Assembly (NCBI GenBank): GCA_016711205.1
Contig: JADJTM010000001.1
Span: 682,001 to 746,000, forward strand
Source: Micropruina sp.
GTDB lineage: Bacteria > Actinomycetota > Actinomycetes > Propionibacteriales > Propionibacteriaceae
Direction of reading: 5' to 3'
DNA: 64,000 nucleotides
Part shown: positions 35,589-43,579 of the stretch, piece by piece
Position numbering within the stretch: position 1 is the first letter of the stretch
How the letters are laid out: every line of letters starts with the position of its first letter
Translations under genes and position numbers: made by a program
Notes under the pieces: generated by a model
The model's input: only the letters and a program-made list of their open reading frames with translations
Databases searched by the model: none
What the model was told of the DNA's origin: nothing

Positions 35589-35738
35589 CCGCCTGGCGGC
35601 CAGCCTCACGAGCGCATCGAGCGCCACCTCAGTTCCATCGGTCGAACCCCACCTCAGTTCCGTCGGCCGAGCTTGTCGAGACCTCTTTCGGATCGCCGCA
35701 CTGTGTCAGCAATCGAAACTTTGTTCTAGGGTGCTCGC

Positions 35739-36197
35739 ATGGCACTCGAGTTTCAGGTCACCTTCGATTGCGCCGACCCGCGCACCCTGTCCATGTTCTG
35801 GCGTGACGTGCTCGGCTACGTCCACCCGGCTCCGCCCGGTGTCGAGGTCGGGCCGAACGATGACCCGCTCGACGCCTGGGAGGAGTTCCTCGAGAAGGTC
35901 GGCGTGCCGCCGGAGGAGCGCAACTCGAGTTCGGCGCTGATCGACCCCGACGGCCGGGGTCCGCGCATCTTCTTTCAGCAGGTGCCCGAGCCGAAGCAGG
36001 TGAAGAATCGTCTGCATCTCGATGTGCGCGGGGCTCCGGGCCTGACCGGCGACGAGCGAATGGCCTCCCTCGAGGCTGAGTGCGAACGCGTGGTCGGGCT
36101 GGGCGCAACCCGGGTGCACCGGTTCGAGGCCGAAGGAATCGAGCAGGGCTTCATTCTGATGCACGACCCGGAGGGCAACGAGTTCTGCCTCGACTGA
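35739..36197 (+). CDS. VOC family (glyoxalase/bleomycin-resistance-like) protein
   Basis: 152 residues. It starts ALEFQVTFDCADPRTLSMFWRDVLGY, the first beta-alpha-beta module of the glyoxalase fold. PRIFFQQVPEPKQVKNRLHLDV and GFILMHDPEGNEFCLD complete it. The late MHDPEGNEFCL block is the usual last strand with the metal or substrate ligand Glu. Members of this subgroup are common, small and mostly uncharacterised. It is monocistronic; the upstream 150 bp contain a short imperfect direct repeat (CCACCTCAGTTCC-TCGG). Confidence 0.88.
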   Translation: MALEFQVTFDCADPRTLSMFWRDVLGYVHPAPPGVEVGPNDDPLDAWEEFLEKVGVPPEERNSSSALIDPDGRGPRIFFQQVPEPKQVKNRLHLDVRGAPGLTGDERMASLEAECERVVGLGATRVHRFEAEGIEQGFILMHDPEGNEFCLD

Positions 36198-36327
36198 TTA
36201 AGTCCTGAGACTACACTGACAGGGGTGAAGGATAAAGCCTTCATCGGCTTATGCTCGACGCTTGCTGCCATCGCCCGGATCTGGCGGGACAGGGGAGTGC
36301 GGTGGCCGACTTGGAGCGCTGCAGAGA

Positions 36328-37674
36328 TCAGGGCAGACCCATCTTCCGACGGGTCGCGGCCAGGGCCGCGGCTGCCGTCGCGATGCCCGCCAGCACGACG
36401 AACACCAGCTGCAGTACGGAGGCCGCAGGCCAACCCTGGCCGTGCAGGGTCGAGTAGAGCCCGCCCGCCAGCAGGGTTGCCCAGGCCGTGGCAGCGATCT
36501 CGGCGAAGGCGATCAGGGTGCCCACGGTGGCCGCGGGGGTGGCGGACGCGAACGGCTCCGAGCTGAGCAGGGGATAGGCGGCCCCCATGCCCACGCCGGC
36601 CAGCACAGAGCCGGCGATCACCGTGCCGATACCGGCCACCCCGCCCACCCCAACACCGACGATCAGCAGCAGGCACGCGCCGACCACCAGCACGGGGCCG
36701 AGCGTTGCGCGGTCCGGACGGGCGTCGGGCCGGGGCCGCAGGCCGACCAGAGACCAGGCCAGCAGACCCCCGGTCACGGCTCCGGCGGCGGCCAGCACGG
36801 TCGACCCCAGCCCCTCGATGATGGTGAGCGACAGCAGTTCGTAGGCGCCGAAGAACGCGGCGCAGAGCAGCGCGAAGGCCAGCAGTGGACGGGATTCGCC
36901 GACCATGCCGCGCAGCAGGAATGCGGCAATCGCCGCCCCGCCGGCGGTGATGCCGGCCAGCAATGCCACCAGGCCCCAGCCGGTCGGGTTGGCCGACCCC
37001 CACGAACCGACCGCGAGTGCCAGCCCCACGCCCACGCCCACGCGGGCGCTCACCGTCGTCGGCTCGGTGCCCGGGCGCCACGGCACGGCCGATACGGTGA
37101 GCCCGATCAGGGCGCGTCCGACCACGACGAGCACGGCCGGCCAGCCGATCGCCCAGCGCCAGCCCACCCAATCGGTGACCAGGGCGTTCAGCGGTGGACC
37201 GACCACCGAGGGCAGCAGCCAGATCAGTGCGTACAAACCGAACACCCGTGGCCGTTCCCGCTCATCGAACAGAGCTCCGATCGCGCCCAGGCCGAAACCG
37301 GCGAGCAGACCGGCAGCGACTCCGCGCACCAGCGTGCCCGCCAGCACCCAGCCCATGGCCGGGGCGAAGACCGCCATCGCGGCGCCGACGACATACAGGG
37401 CGGTGGCCATCACCAGCACGCGCAGGGGCGGCACGCGCTGCAGGATCGGAGCGGTGAACGACAACATCAGCACGGCCGCGACCGAGCCGGCCGCCAGCGT
37501 GGCGCCGAACAGGGTGAAGCCGTCGAGATCGCGGGCCAGCACCGGCAGCACCGTGCTGTAGGCGATGCCCTGCATGGCGCCGGCGAACTCGGTGAGCAGC
37601 AGGGCGAGCAGAAAGCGCCCGCGCCGTCCGCGCAGCACGTCGGCCAGGGTTGGTCCGGGTGGCGCTGTGCTCAT
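36328..37674 (-). CDS. MFS transporter (drug-exporter type)
   Basis: 448 residues, about twelve helices. The start LLALLLTEFAGAMQGIAYSTVLPVLARDL is MFS helix 1, and RVPPLRVLVMATALYVVGAAMAVFAP covers helix 3. GTLVRGVAAGLLAGFGLGAIGALFDERERPRVFGLYALIWLLPSVVGPPLNALV contains the helix 4-5 region with the Arg and the antiporter-like G-P-P. It is probably a proton antiporter of unknown substrate. Its gene converges with the VOC gene. Confidence 0.9.
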   Translation of the reverse strand: MSTAPPGPTLADVLRGRRGRFLLALLLTEFAGAMQGIAYSTVLPVLARDLDGFTLFGATLAAGSVAAVLMLSFTAPILQRVPPLRVLVMATALYVVGAAMAVFAPAMGWVLAGTLVRGVAAGLLAGFGLGAIGALFDERERPRVFGLYALIWLLPSVVGPPLNALVTDWVGWRWAIGWPAVLVVVGRALIGLTVSAVPWRPGTEPTTVSARVGVGVGLALAVGSWGSANPTGWGLVALLAGITAGGAAIAAFLLRGMVGESRPLLAFALLCAAFFGAYELLSLTIIEGLGSTVLAAAGAVTGGLLAWSLVGLRPRPDARPDRATLGPVLVVGACLLLIVGVGVGGVAGIGTVIAGSVLAGVGMGAAYPLLSSEPFASATPAATVGTLIAFAEIAATAWATLLAGGLYSTLHGQGWPAASVLQLVFVVLAGIATAAAALAATRRKMGLP

Positions 37675-37683
37675 GTGGGCAGG

Positions 37684-38040
37684 CTAACCGGATGGCTCCG
37701 CAGCCGCTGGCGACTCTTCGAAAGAATGTTCGAAAAGCGGGTGGGACGCGTACTCACCGTGAAAGTCCGGGTGATACCCCAGGTGTTGGTAAAAGGCGAT
37801 CGACGCCGGCGCCGCCTGCCATTGGAGAGACCTGATCGGACGCGTCCGGCACCAGATGACGACGGCTCGGTGCAGCCGGCGCCCAAGGCCGCTCTGGCGG
37901 TGATCCGCGCGCACGAACAGATCGTGCAGCCGCGCGATCGTCCACGAGCCACCCGGCGCGGTGCCGTAGTCCTGCAGCCAAGGGTACCGACGGGCTCGGC
38001 CGCGCGCAGACCGGTCGAGCATGTCGACCGGCGAGTGGTT
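37684..38040 (-). pseudogene. GNAT acetyltransferase fragment, N-terminus missing
   Basis: The minus-strand frame gives ARLHDLFVRADHRQSGLGRRLHRAVV, the acetyl-CoA binding motif A of GNAT enzymes, then QWQAAPASIAFYQHLGYHPD, motif B. The first possible ATG (38022) yields only 112 residues. The frame is closed by a TAA a few codons further up, so the first two to three strands and helices of a GNAT fold (about 50 residues) are absent. The upstream DNA is a block of short inverted and tandem repeats. I read it as a 5'-truncated remnant; a short functional protein is less likely. Confidence 0.65.
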
Positions 38041-38114
38041 GTCCGATAAGCAGCATTATGTCAAAGTGGCAGGCCTCGGACCGAGGGGGCTACCTCTGCT
38101 TCGACCACGCCCCC

Positions 38115-38183
38115 ACTCTGCTGCCCTTGGACGCACTTTGCTGCCTTTGCAAGGGCAGCAGAGTGTACGCAAAGGCAGCAGAG
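38115..38183. repeat. Nested inverted repeats (CTCTGCTGCC family)
   Basis: ACTCTGCTGCCCTT (38115-38128) and AAGGGCAGCAGAGT (38151-38164) are perfect 14-bp inverted repeats. CTTTGCTGCCTTTGC (38136-38150) and GCAAAGGCAGCAGAG (38169-38183) are a second pair with one mismatch. The four arms are variants of one motif, two in each direction, so alternative hairpins are possible. Confidence 0.85.
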
Positions 38184-38188
38184 TCGCC

Positions 38189-38312
38189 CCGGTGCGCCCG
38201 GACGGGGCCGCCACGGTCACTCCGGCGACGCACGTCCAGCGCGTCACGGCGCCGGTGCGCCCGGACGGAGCCGCCATGGTCTTTCCGGCGACGCACGTCC
38301 ACCGCGTCGCAC
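38189..38312. repeat. Two-unit 63-bp tandem repeat
   Basis: The units start CCGGTGCGCCCGGACGG at 38189 and 38252. Each continues with GCCGCCA, then CCGGCGACGCACGTCCA and CGCGTC. They differ at only a few positions. They sit just before the VanX-like gene and after the hairpin block. Confidence 0.85.
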
Positions 38313-38328
38313 GTGTCACACTGACGCC

Positions 38329-38985
38329 GTGCAACCAGGGGTGGTGCTGATCAGCGACCCGCGCGTGGTCGGCGTGCGCGTCCATGACTGCGGCGAGCCA
38401 CTGGTCGACCTGCGGGGGTTGCCGCGGTTGCGCATCGACGTCCGCAAGCAGGAAGACACCGGCGGCTGGCACCACGCCCGACGGGGCCTGGCCGACCGGT
38501 TGGCCGCCGCAGCCCTCGATCTGCCGGCGGGCTTCGACCTGCTGATCGTGGAGGCGTTTCGTTCTCCGGAGCGCCAGCACGAGTACTGGAACCACTACTG
38601 CGATCAACTGCATGGTCACTACCCCGGGCTCTCGCCCGAGCGGCTCTACGATCTGGCCAGCCGGTGGGTCGCACCTCCGGACGTGGCGCCGCACTGCACC
38701 GGTGGCGCCGTCGACCTCACCCTGTGCGATGCGGACGGGCGCGAACTCGACCTGGGCACGCCGCTTGATGCGACCCCCGAACAGAGCGACGGCGCCTGCT
38801 ACACCGCTGCCGAGGTGTCCGAACCGGCGGCCACCCACCGGGCCACCCTCGTCCGGGCGCTTCGGCACGCCGGCCTGATCAACTACCCCACCGAGTGGTG
38901 GCACTGGTCCTACGGCGAGCGCTACTGGGCGTTCGCGACCGGAGCCGAACACGCGCGCTACGGGCCGGTCGCCGGCCCGGAATAA
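38329..38985 (+). CDS. D-Ala-D-Ala dipeptidase-like metallopeptidase (M15, VanX type)
   Basis: 218 residues, GTG start. The M15 zinc site is APHCTGGAVDLTL (His and Asp ligands in the H-x6-D spacing) plus EWWHWSYGERYW (Glu as base, His as third ligand). VEAFRSPERQHEYW holds the conserved Arg near residue 70. VanX-type enzymes split D-Ala-D-Ala. Outside resistance clusters they probably recycle wall dipeptides. No van genes are nearby and no signal peptide is visible, so housekeeping recycling is the better guess than glycopeptide resistance. Confidence 0.88.
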   Translation: MQPGVVLISDPRVVGVRVHDCGEPLVDLRGLPRLRIDVRKQEDTGGWHHARRGLADRLAAAALDLPAGFDLLIVEAFRSPERQHEYWNHYCDQLHGHYPGLSPERLYDLASRWVAPPDVAPHCTGGAVDLTLCDADGRELDLGTPLDATPEQSDGACYTAAEVSEPAATHRATLVRALRHAGLINYPTEWWHWSYGERYWAFATGAEHARYGPVAGPE

Positions 38986-38997
38986 CGCCGGAGCGAT

Positions 38998-39014
38998 GTT
39001 GTTGAAACGACAAC
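38998..39014. promoter_or_regulatory. Palindrome, possible operator of the flavin monooxygenase gene
   Basis: GTTGTTGAAACGACAAC has arms GTTGT and ACAAC around a 7-bp centre. It is AT-richer than its surroundings and lies 40 bp before the oxidoreductase start. Its form resembles MarR/TetR-type sites. No regulator gene is adjacent. Confidence 0.45.
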
Positions 39015-39053
39015 TAATCGTGTTGCTTCGGCGACCGACCGATGAGAGTGGCG

Positions 39054-40073
39054 ATGACCAAGAAGATCGGGTTCCTGTCCTTTGGGCACTATCGCGACGT
39101 GCCCGGGTCCCGGGTGCGCACCGCGGGTGACTCGCTGCGGCAACACATCGACCTCGCGGTTGCCGCGCAGGCCGCCGGCCTGGACGGTGCCTGGCTGCGC
39201 GTGCATCACTTCGACCACAGCCTGGGGGCACCGTTCCCGCTGCTGTCGGCGATGGCGGCGCGCACGTCCACGATCGATGTGGGCACCGGTGTGATCGATC
39301 TGCGCTATGAGAACCCGCTCTACCTTGCCGAAGAGGCCGGTGCGACCGACCTGATCAGCGAGGGCCGGTTGCAGCTGGGCATCAGCCGGGGATCGCCCGA
39401 GCCGGCCGCGGACGGGCAGGCCGCCTTCGGCTACCAACTGGACGAGGGCCAGGACTGGTCCTCGGTGGCCCGCGGCCGCGCCGAGTTGTTCCGGCGGGCG
39501 ATCAGCGGCCGGCCGGTGGCGCGCTCGCAGCCAGCACTGGATCGCGGCGCAGCGCCCGACCTGCCGGTGCAGCCGCTGTCCCCCGGCCTGCCGAACCGCA
39601 TCTGGTGGGGTGCCGGCACGCACGCCACGGGCGTCTGGGCCGGCCGGCTGGGCTATCACCTGCTCTCGTCCACGCTGTTGCTGGCCGAGGACGGACGTCC
39701 GTTCCACATTCAGCAGGCCGACCAGGTGCGCGACTACCGGGCGGCGCTGGCCGAATCCGCACACCTCACCGGCGGGCAGGCCGCCGTGACCCGCAGCGCC
39801 TTTCCGATCACCACGGCCGAGGATCAGTCCTACTTCGGGCTGGACCGCGGCAGCACCGACTCCGCAGGCATTCTGGACGGGCTGCCCGCGCGCTCGGGCC
39901 CCACGTTCGCCGGCAGCATCGACGAGGTGGCCGCAGCTCTGGCCGCCGACGAAGCGGTGAGCGAGGCCGACTACGTGCTGTTCGCACTGCCGTCCATGCT
40001 GGGCGTCGACTACAACGCCCATCTGTTCGAAAACCTGGTCGCGGTCGCCCGCGAGCTGGGCTGGAAGGAGTGA
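39054..40073 (+). CDS. LLM class flavin-dependent oxidoreductase
   Basis: 339 residues if the ATG at 39054 is used; another ATG lies four codons upstream. It has the bacterial-luciferase-like TIM barrel: IGFLSFGHYRDVPGS, AAGLDGAWLRVHHFDHSLGAPFPLLSAMAARTSTIDVGTGVIDLRYENPLYLAEEAGATDLIS and GRLQLGISRGSPEP. These match the FMN-binding and substrate regions. The SFGHY start belongs to a subgroup found widely in actinobacteria. Substrate unknown. It is followed after six bases by a small TPR gene, probably in one transcript. Confidence 0.9.
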   Translation: MTKKIGFLSFGHYRDVPGSRVRTAGDSLRQHIDLAVAAQAAGLDGAWLRVHHFDHSLGAPFPLLSAMAARTSTIDVGTGVIDLRYENPLYLAEEAGATDLISEGRLQLGISRGSPEPAADGQAAFGYQLDEGQDWSSVARGRAELFRRAISGRPVARSQPALDRGAAPDLPVQPLSPGLPNRIWWGAGTHATGVWAGRLGYHLLSSTLLLAEDGRPFHIQQADQVRDYRAALAESAHLTGGQAAVTRSAFPITTAEDQSYFGLDRGSTDSAGILDGLPARSGPTFAGSIDEVAAALAADEAVSEADYVLFALPSMLGVDYNAHLFENLVAVARELGWKE

Positions 40074-40079
40074 AAGCAG

Positions 40080-40439
40080 ATGACCACCATGACCGCTGTC
40101 ACGCTGTACGACTGGCAGGCGGCGCTGCTCGCCTTCAACACCCGCGACTACCGGGACGCGATCGAGGGCTTCGAGAAGGTGCTGGTCGCCCAGCCGGGTC
40201 ACACCGAGGCCCGCGAGTACCTGGCCCGCGCGTACTACCTGCGGGCTTCGCTGGCGCCGGCTGAGCGGGCGGCGCGGACGATTCTGCAGTCCGATCCCAC
40301 CAACGAGTACGTGACGCTGCTGCTGGCCCGCATTCTGGAGCGGCAGAGCCGGCATGACGAGGCGGCCGGCGTGCGCCGGATGCTGGTCGCGTTGACCGGA
40401 GACGAGCGGCACGCGGCCACGCACCGGGCGCTGGCCTGA
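40080..40439 (+). CDS. Small TPR-repeat protein
   Basis: 119 residues. TLYDWQAALLAFNTRDYRDAIEGFEKVLVAQPGHTEAREYLARAYYLRASLAPAERAARTILQSDPTNEYVTLLLARILERQSRHDEAA holds about three tetratricopeptide helix pairs with the W-L-G-Y-A-F-P spacing. Such short proteins act as adaptors; no partner is indicated except the upstream flavin oxidoreductase gene in the same transcript. It is likely cytoplasmic. Confidence 0.85.
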   Translation: MTTMTAVTLYDWQAALLAFNTRDYRDAIEGFEKVLVAQPGHTEAREYLARAYYLRASLAPAERAARTILQSDPTNEYVTLLLARILERQSRHDEAAGVRRMLVALTGDERHAATHRALA

Positions 40440-40573
40440 CCCATCGGGCCTTCTGCGGCCAGGCGCGGGTCAGTTGCGCCGTCGTTGCGCGGTCAGGGGT
40501 TCGCTGCCCGGGTTCGTCCCCGCGCAATCAGCCTCGGGCCGCGCAATGACACTTCCCCTGGCACGCAGACGCT

Positions 40574-41935
40574 TCAGGGCAGCGTCGATTCCAGCAGTCG
40601 CAGCCACACCTCGCTCGCGGTCGGGTAGCTCGGCACGGCGTGCCACAACTGGTCGAGGGTGAGCCGTCCGACGATCGCCACGGTCGCGGCGTGCAGCAGT
40701 TCGGCGACCTCCGGCCCGACGAAGGTGGCGCCCACCAGCCGTCCGTCGCCGGCGACCACCAGCCGTGCCCGGCCATGCGGATGGTCCACCAGCAGCCCCA
40801 CCCCGGACGCTGCGCTGATCGGCACGTCCAGCCCGGCTGCTCCCGGATCGTCGGCCTGCGCCTGCGCCAGGGTCGGACCCACCGTGGCCACCTCGGGGTC
40901 GGTGAAGATCACCTGGGGCACCGGCACGTCCTCCGGCTCGGCGGGCACGGGCCGTCCGGCCATCAGCGCCTGCAGCCGGCGCCCCAGCTGCCGGGCCCGG
41001 TACTTGCCCCAATGCGTGAGCGCCGGCTCGCCGGACACGTCACCGACCAGGTGCAGCCAGTCCGGCAGCCGGCCCGACCCGTCGCCGTCCGGACGTAGCC
41101 CCGGCGGCAGCGCCTCGACGTTGAGCAGGCGTCCCGCGGCCACCAGCACCTCGTCGAACTCCTCCCAGCCATCACCGAGCCGCAGCCGCACCGGCCCGCC
41201 GTGCAGCCGGCCCAGCCCGTCGCTGATCGCCCCTGGACGCTCCGCGGCCGTCACGCCGGAGCCCAGCCGGACCTCGACGCCGACCCGGCGCAGCCCGTCG
41301 CTGACCGCGTCGGCGGCGAACGGCTCCAGCCTCGGCAGCAGCCTGCGGCGCACCAGCAGGGTGACCCGGCTGCCCAGCGCCGCCATCCAGCAGGCGGCCT
41401 CGCAGGCCACCACTCCCCCGCCGACGATGGCCAACCGCCCCGGCACCTCGACCACGCCGGTGGCGTCCCGGCTCGTCCAGGGCCGGACGTCCGCCAGCTC
41501 GGCCGGAATCGCCGCCCGGCTGCCGGTGGCCACCACCACCGCGTGCCGGGCGGTCAGCGTCCGGTCGCCGACGCTCACCCGGCGCTCTCCGGTCACCGTG
41601 CCGGTTCCCCGAATCACGTCGATGCCCGCCGACTCGGCCCACGTCACCTGCCCGGTGTCGTCGTAGTGACTCACCCAGTAGTCGCGCCGGGCCAGCAGTT
41701 CTGCGGCATCGATTTCGGTCGGACGCACCCCGCGCAGATCCTTGCTCACCCCCGCCACCGCGATCGGACGCAGCAGTGCCTTGCTGGGCATGCACGCGTA
41801 GTAGGAGCACTCGCCGCCGACCAGTTCCTGCTCGATCAGCGCTGCGGTGCGATCGGTGCCGCGGATCGCGAACTGCGCGGCGTTCTCACCTACCGGTCCG
41901 GCCCCGATTACCAGCACGTCGTACTCGTCGCTCAT
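40574..41935 (-). CDS. FAD-dependent pyridine nucleotide-disulfide oxidoreductase, variant active site
   Basis: 453 residues with the same overall layout as dihydrolipoyl dehydrogenase: FAD site GAGPVGENAAQ, a redox pair GGECSYYACMPSK (Cys-x4-Cys), NAD(P) site IVGGGVVACEAACWMA, and GDVSG near 300. The sequence between the active-site cysteines (SYYA) differs from the usual VNVG. The C-terminal His-x-His-P of true lipoamide dehydrogenases is absent, replaced by a WHAVPSYPTASE block like mercuric or soluble NADPH:acceptor reductases. The substrate is unknown. It could be a low-molecular-weight thiol or quinone reductase. It is the last gene before a bidirectional terminator. Confidence 0.88.
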   Translation of the reverse strand: MSDEYDVLVIGAGPVGENAAQFAIRGTDRTAALIEQELVGGECSYYACMPSKALLRPIAVAGVSKDLRGVRPTEIDAAELLARRDYWVSHYDDTGQVTWAESAGIDVIRGTGTVTGERRVSVGDRTLTARHAVVVATGSRAAIPAELADVRPWTSRDATGVVEVPGRLAIVGGGVVACEAACWMAALGSRVTLLVRRRLLPRLEPFAADAVSDGLRRVGVEVRLGSGVTAAERPGAISDGLGRLHGGPVRLRLGDGWEEFDEVLVAAGRLLNVEALPPGLRPDGDGSGRLPDWLHLVGDVSGEPALTHWGKYRARQLGRRLQALMAGRPVPAEPEDVPVPQVIFTDPEVATVGPTLAQAQADDPGAAGLDVPISAASGVGLLVDHPHGRARLVVAGDGRLVGATFVGPEVAELLHAATVAIVGRLTLDQLWHAVPSYPTASEVWLRLLESTLP

Positions 41936-41996
41936 GCCGTCATGCTCGTCGCCGCGCGTGCGGGTGGCAACCTGCCGAGGCTGCGACGGGACGGCG

Positions 41997-42031
41997 AAAG
42001 GGCCGGCTTCCGATCGGAAGCCGGCCCTTTT
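41997..42031. terminator. Strong hairpin terminator
   Basis: Perfect 15-bp stem AAAGGGCCGGCTTCC / GGAAGCCGGCCCTTT with loop GATC, followed by T on the plus strand and flanked by A/T on both sides. It lies between the stop of the small membrane protein (42045, minus) and the start of the flavoprotein (41935, minus). It ends the former. Confidence 0.88.
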
Positions 42032-42044
42032 GTCGGGTGCGAGG

Positions 42045-42317
42045 TCAGCGGGATCTACGTGAGTTGAAGAAGCCGACCAGCCACAGCAGCAGAACCGCGC
42101 CGCCGATGGCGGTGAGCATGCTGAAGATGAGCCCTCCGCCGGCCACGTCCACGTTCAGCAGGCTGAGCAGGAAACCGCCGAGCAGTGCGCCGACGACGCC
42201 GACGACGATGTTCGCGATGATGCCCATCTGAGGGTCGGTCTTCATGATCTTGCTGGCGATCCAGCCGGCGATGCCGCCCAGGATGATCCAGCCCAGGAAT
42301 CCCCAACCTAGGAACAT
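42045..42317 (-). CDS. GlsB/YeaQ/YmgE family membrane protein (transglycosylase-associated)
   Basis: 90 residues from the ATG at 42317 with GGAGAG upstream. Three hydrophobic helices with Gly-rich turns (MFLGWGFLGWIILGGIAGWIASKIM, GIIANIVVGVVGALLGGFLL, GLIFSMLTAIGGAVLLLWLVGFF) match the family. Members are stress-related small membrane proteins of unknown mechanism. A strong hairpin terminates the gene. Confidence 0.9.
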   Translation of the reverse strand: MFLGWGFLGWIILGGIAGWIASKIMKTDPQMGIIANIVVGVVGALLGGFLLSLLNVDVAGGGLIFSMLTAIGGAVLLLWLVGFFNSRRSR

Positions 42318-42458
42318 GCGTCTCTCCTTGTCTCGTGGTGGTGTTGCCGTCGTCCACTGTAGGCACGGATGCTCCGGCAACGCGGTAGGGGATGCCCTGA
42401 GTTGCGCCCTCAACCCTTTGGGGTGTGGGTCTCAGGGTGGGCTGGACACGACGCCTTT

Positions 42459-42502
42459 CAGCATCCAGACTTAATGGATGGCCATACAGCATGAGGACTT
42501 AA
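42459..42502 (+). promoter_or_regulatory. Direct repeat across the start of the SatD-like gene
   Basis: CAGCATCCAGACTTAA (42459-42474) and CAGCATGAGGACTTAA (42487-42502) are direct repeats with 28-bp period, about 2.7 helical turns. The first lies before and the second inside the ATG at 42478. No Shine-Dalgarno is present. Position suggests autoregulation. Confidence 0.45.
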
Positions 42503-43140
42503 GTCTCTGGGCGGTGGTGACCGCCGACCAGCGCAACAGCCGGCGCTCCCTCGATCAGGTGCCCGGTGCGCTCGAGGCCTTGGACGCTACCGTCGGCGAC
42601 CGGTTCGTCCTGGGCTTCGAGCGCACCGCAGGGGACGAACTGCAGGGCCTGACCCGCGATGCCGGCGCGGTGGTGGACGCCGTGCTCACGCTCACCGAGG
42701 CGCCGCACTGGCACATCGGCATCGGCATCGGTACCGTCGAGCAGCCGTTGCCCACCTCCACCCGCGAGGCTCGGGGGCCGGCCTATCTGGCTGCTCGACA
42801 GGCAGTTGAACGTGCCCGTTCGGCCCCGGCGCACCTGCGGCTGGTGTGCGCCGAAACTGTCGGCGACCCGACCTATGGTGTGATCGTCACGCAGCGCACC
42901 GCCCGCGCCGAGGCCGCCCTGGTGTTGCTGCGTGCCCTGGTCAGCCGTCGCACCCCGGAGGGTTGGGAGATCATGCAGGTACTGAGCGAGACCGGCAGCG
43001 GCCGGGCCGCCGCCGAACGACTGGGCATCAGCGCCTCCGCGGTGTCGCAGCGGGCCACCCGATCGGCGCGGGCCGAGTCGCAGCTCGGTGCCGAGCTGGC
43101 TCGGGCGCTGCTGGCCGAGGTGCTGGCGGTGCCCGCATGA
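42478..43140 (+). CDS. SatD-like protein with C-terminal HTH
   Basis: 220 residues. WAVVTADQRNSRRSLDQV, then FERTAGDELQGLTRDAGAVVDAVLTLT with HIGIGIGTV and REARGPAYLAARQAVERAR, reproduce the pattern of SatD-family proteins (an N-terminal 'DxxxSR', a GDE-Q block and a later Ala-rich helix). These have been linked to acid-stress loci but have no known biochemistry. The last 60 residues hold a helix-turn-helix (GSGRAAAERLGISASAVSQRATRSARAE). It could therefore be a regulator with a sensory domain. It overlaps the next gene by ATGA. A direct repeat covers its start. Confidence 0.72.
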   Translation: MAIQHEDLSLWAVVTADQRNSRRSLDQVPGALEALDATVGDRFVLGFERTAGDELQGLTRDAGAVVDAVLTLTEAPHWHIGIGIGTVEQPLPTSTREARGPAYLAARQAVERARSAPAHLRLVCAETVGDPTYGVIVTQRTARAEAALVLLRALVSRRTPEGWEIMQVLSETGSGRAAAERLGISASAVSQRATRSARAESQLGAELARALLAEVLAVPA

Positions 43141-43577
43141 GCATCGGACTGTGGGTGGCGAAGGCCGCCATCGTGCTCGCCCTCGCAGCGGCGTCGGTGC
43201 TGTGCGGCGGATGGTTGGTCACCCGCGTGTTCCGACTGGCCGAACGTGCTCGGGCCACCGAGCTACCGGCGTCCGACGAACACGGCTCGGCAGCACAGAA
43301 CGCGGAGGCGATCGCTCCCCTCACCCATGCCGCCACCTACCTGCGGGGCGGGGAGTGGATCGGCTATCTGGAGCGTCTCGCCGTCTTCGGTACGCTGCTG
43401 GCGGGGTTTCCCGAAGGCGTGGCGGTGGCCATGGTGGTCAAGAGCTTCGCGCGGTACCCCGAAATCAAGGCGAGCAGCACCGGCGCGGCCGAGCGGTTCA
43501 TCATCGGCACCTTCGTCAGCGTGCTGTTCGCGTCGGCCGGCGCCGCGGTGGCGATGTGGCTGATCCACCTGTTCTGA
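43137..43577 (+). CDS. Small membrane protein following the SatD-like gene
   Basis: 146 residues. It has an N-terminal helix (IVLALAAASVLCGGWLVTRVF), a cytoplasmic loop with RLAERARATELPASDEHGSAAQNAEA, and a C-terminal pair: GGEWIGYLERLAVFGTLLAGFPEGVAVAMVVKSFARYP and FIIGTFVSVLFASAGAAVAMWLIHLF. The GGEWIGYLERL...GAAERFIIGT pattern is shared by SatD-neighbour membrane proteins. Its start overlaps the SatD-like stop (ATGA), so the two are translationally coupled. Role unknown. Confidence 0.8.
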   Translation: MSIGLWVAKAAIVLALAAASVLCGGWLVTRVFRLAERARATELPASDEHGSAAQNAEAIAPLTHAATYLRGGEWIGYLERLAVFGTLLAGFPEGVAVAMVVKSFARYPEIKASSTGAAERFIIGTFVSVLFASAGAAVAMWLIHLF

Positions 43578-43579
43578 CC

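Noticed and set aside
38329..38985. Vancomycin resistance determinant
   Set aside because: A VanX-like dipeptidase alone, without vanH, vanA or regulators, is more likely a wall-recycling enzyme.
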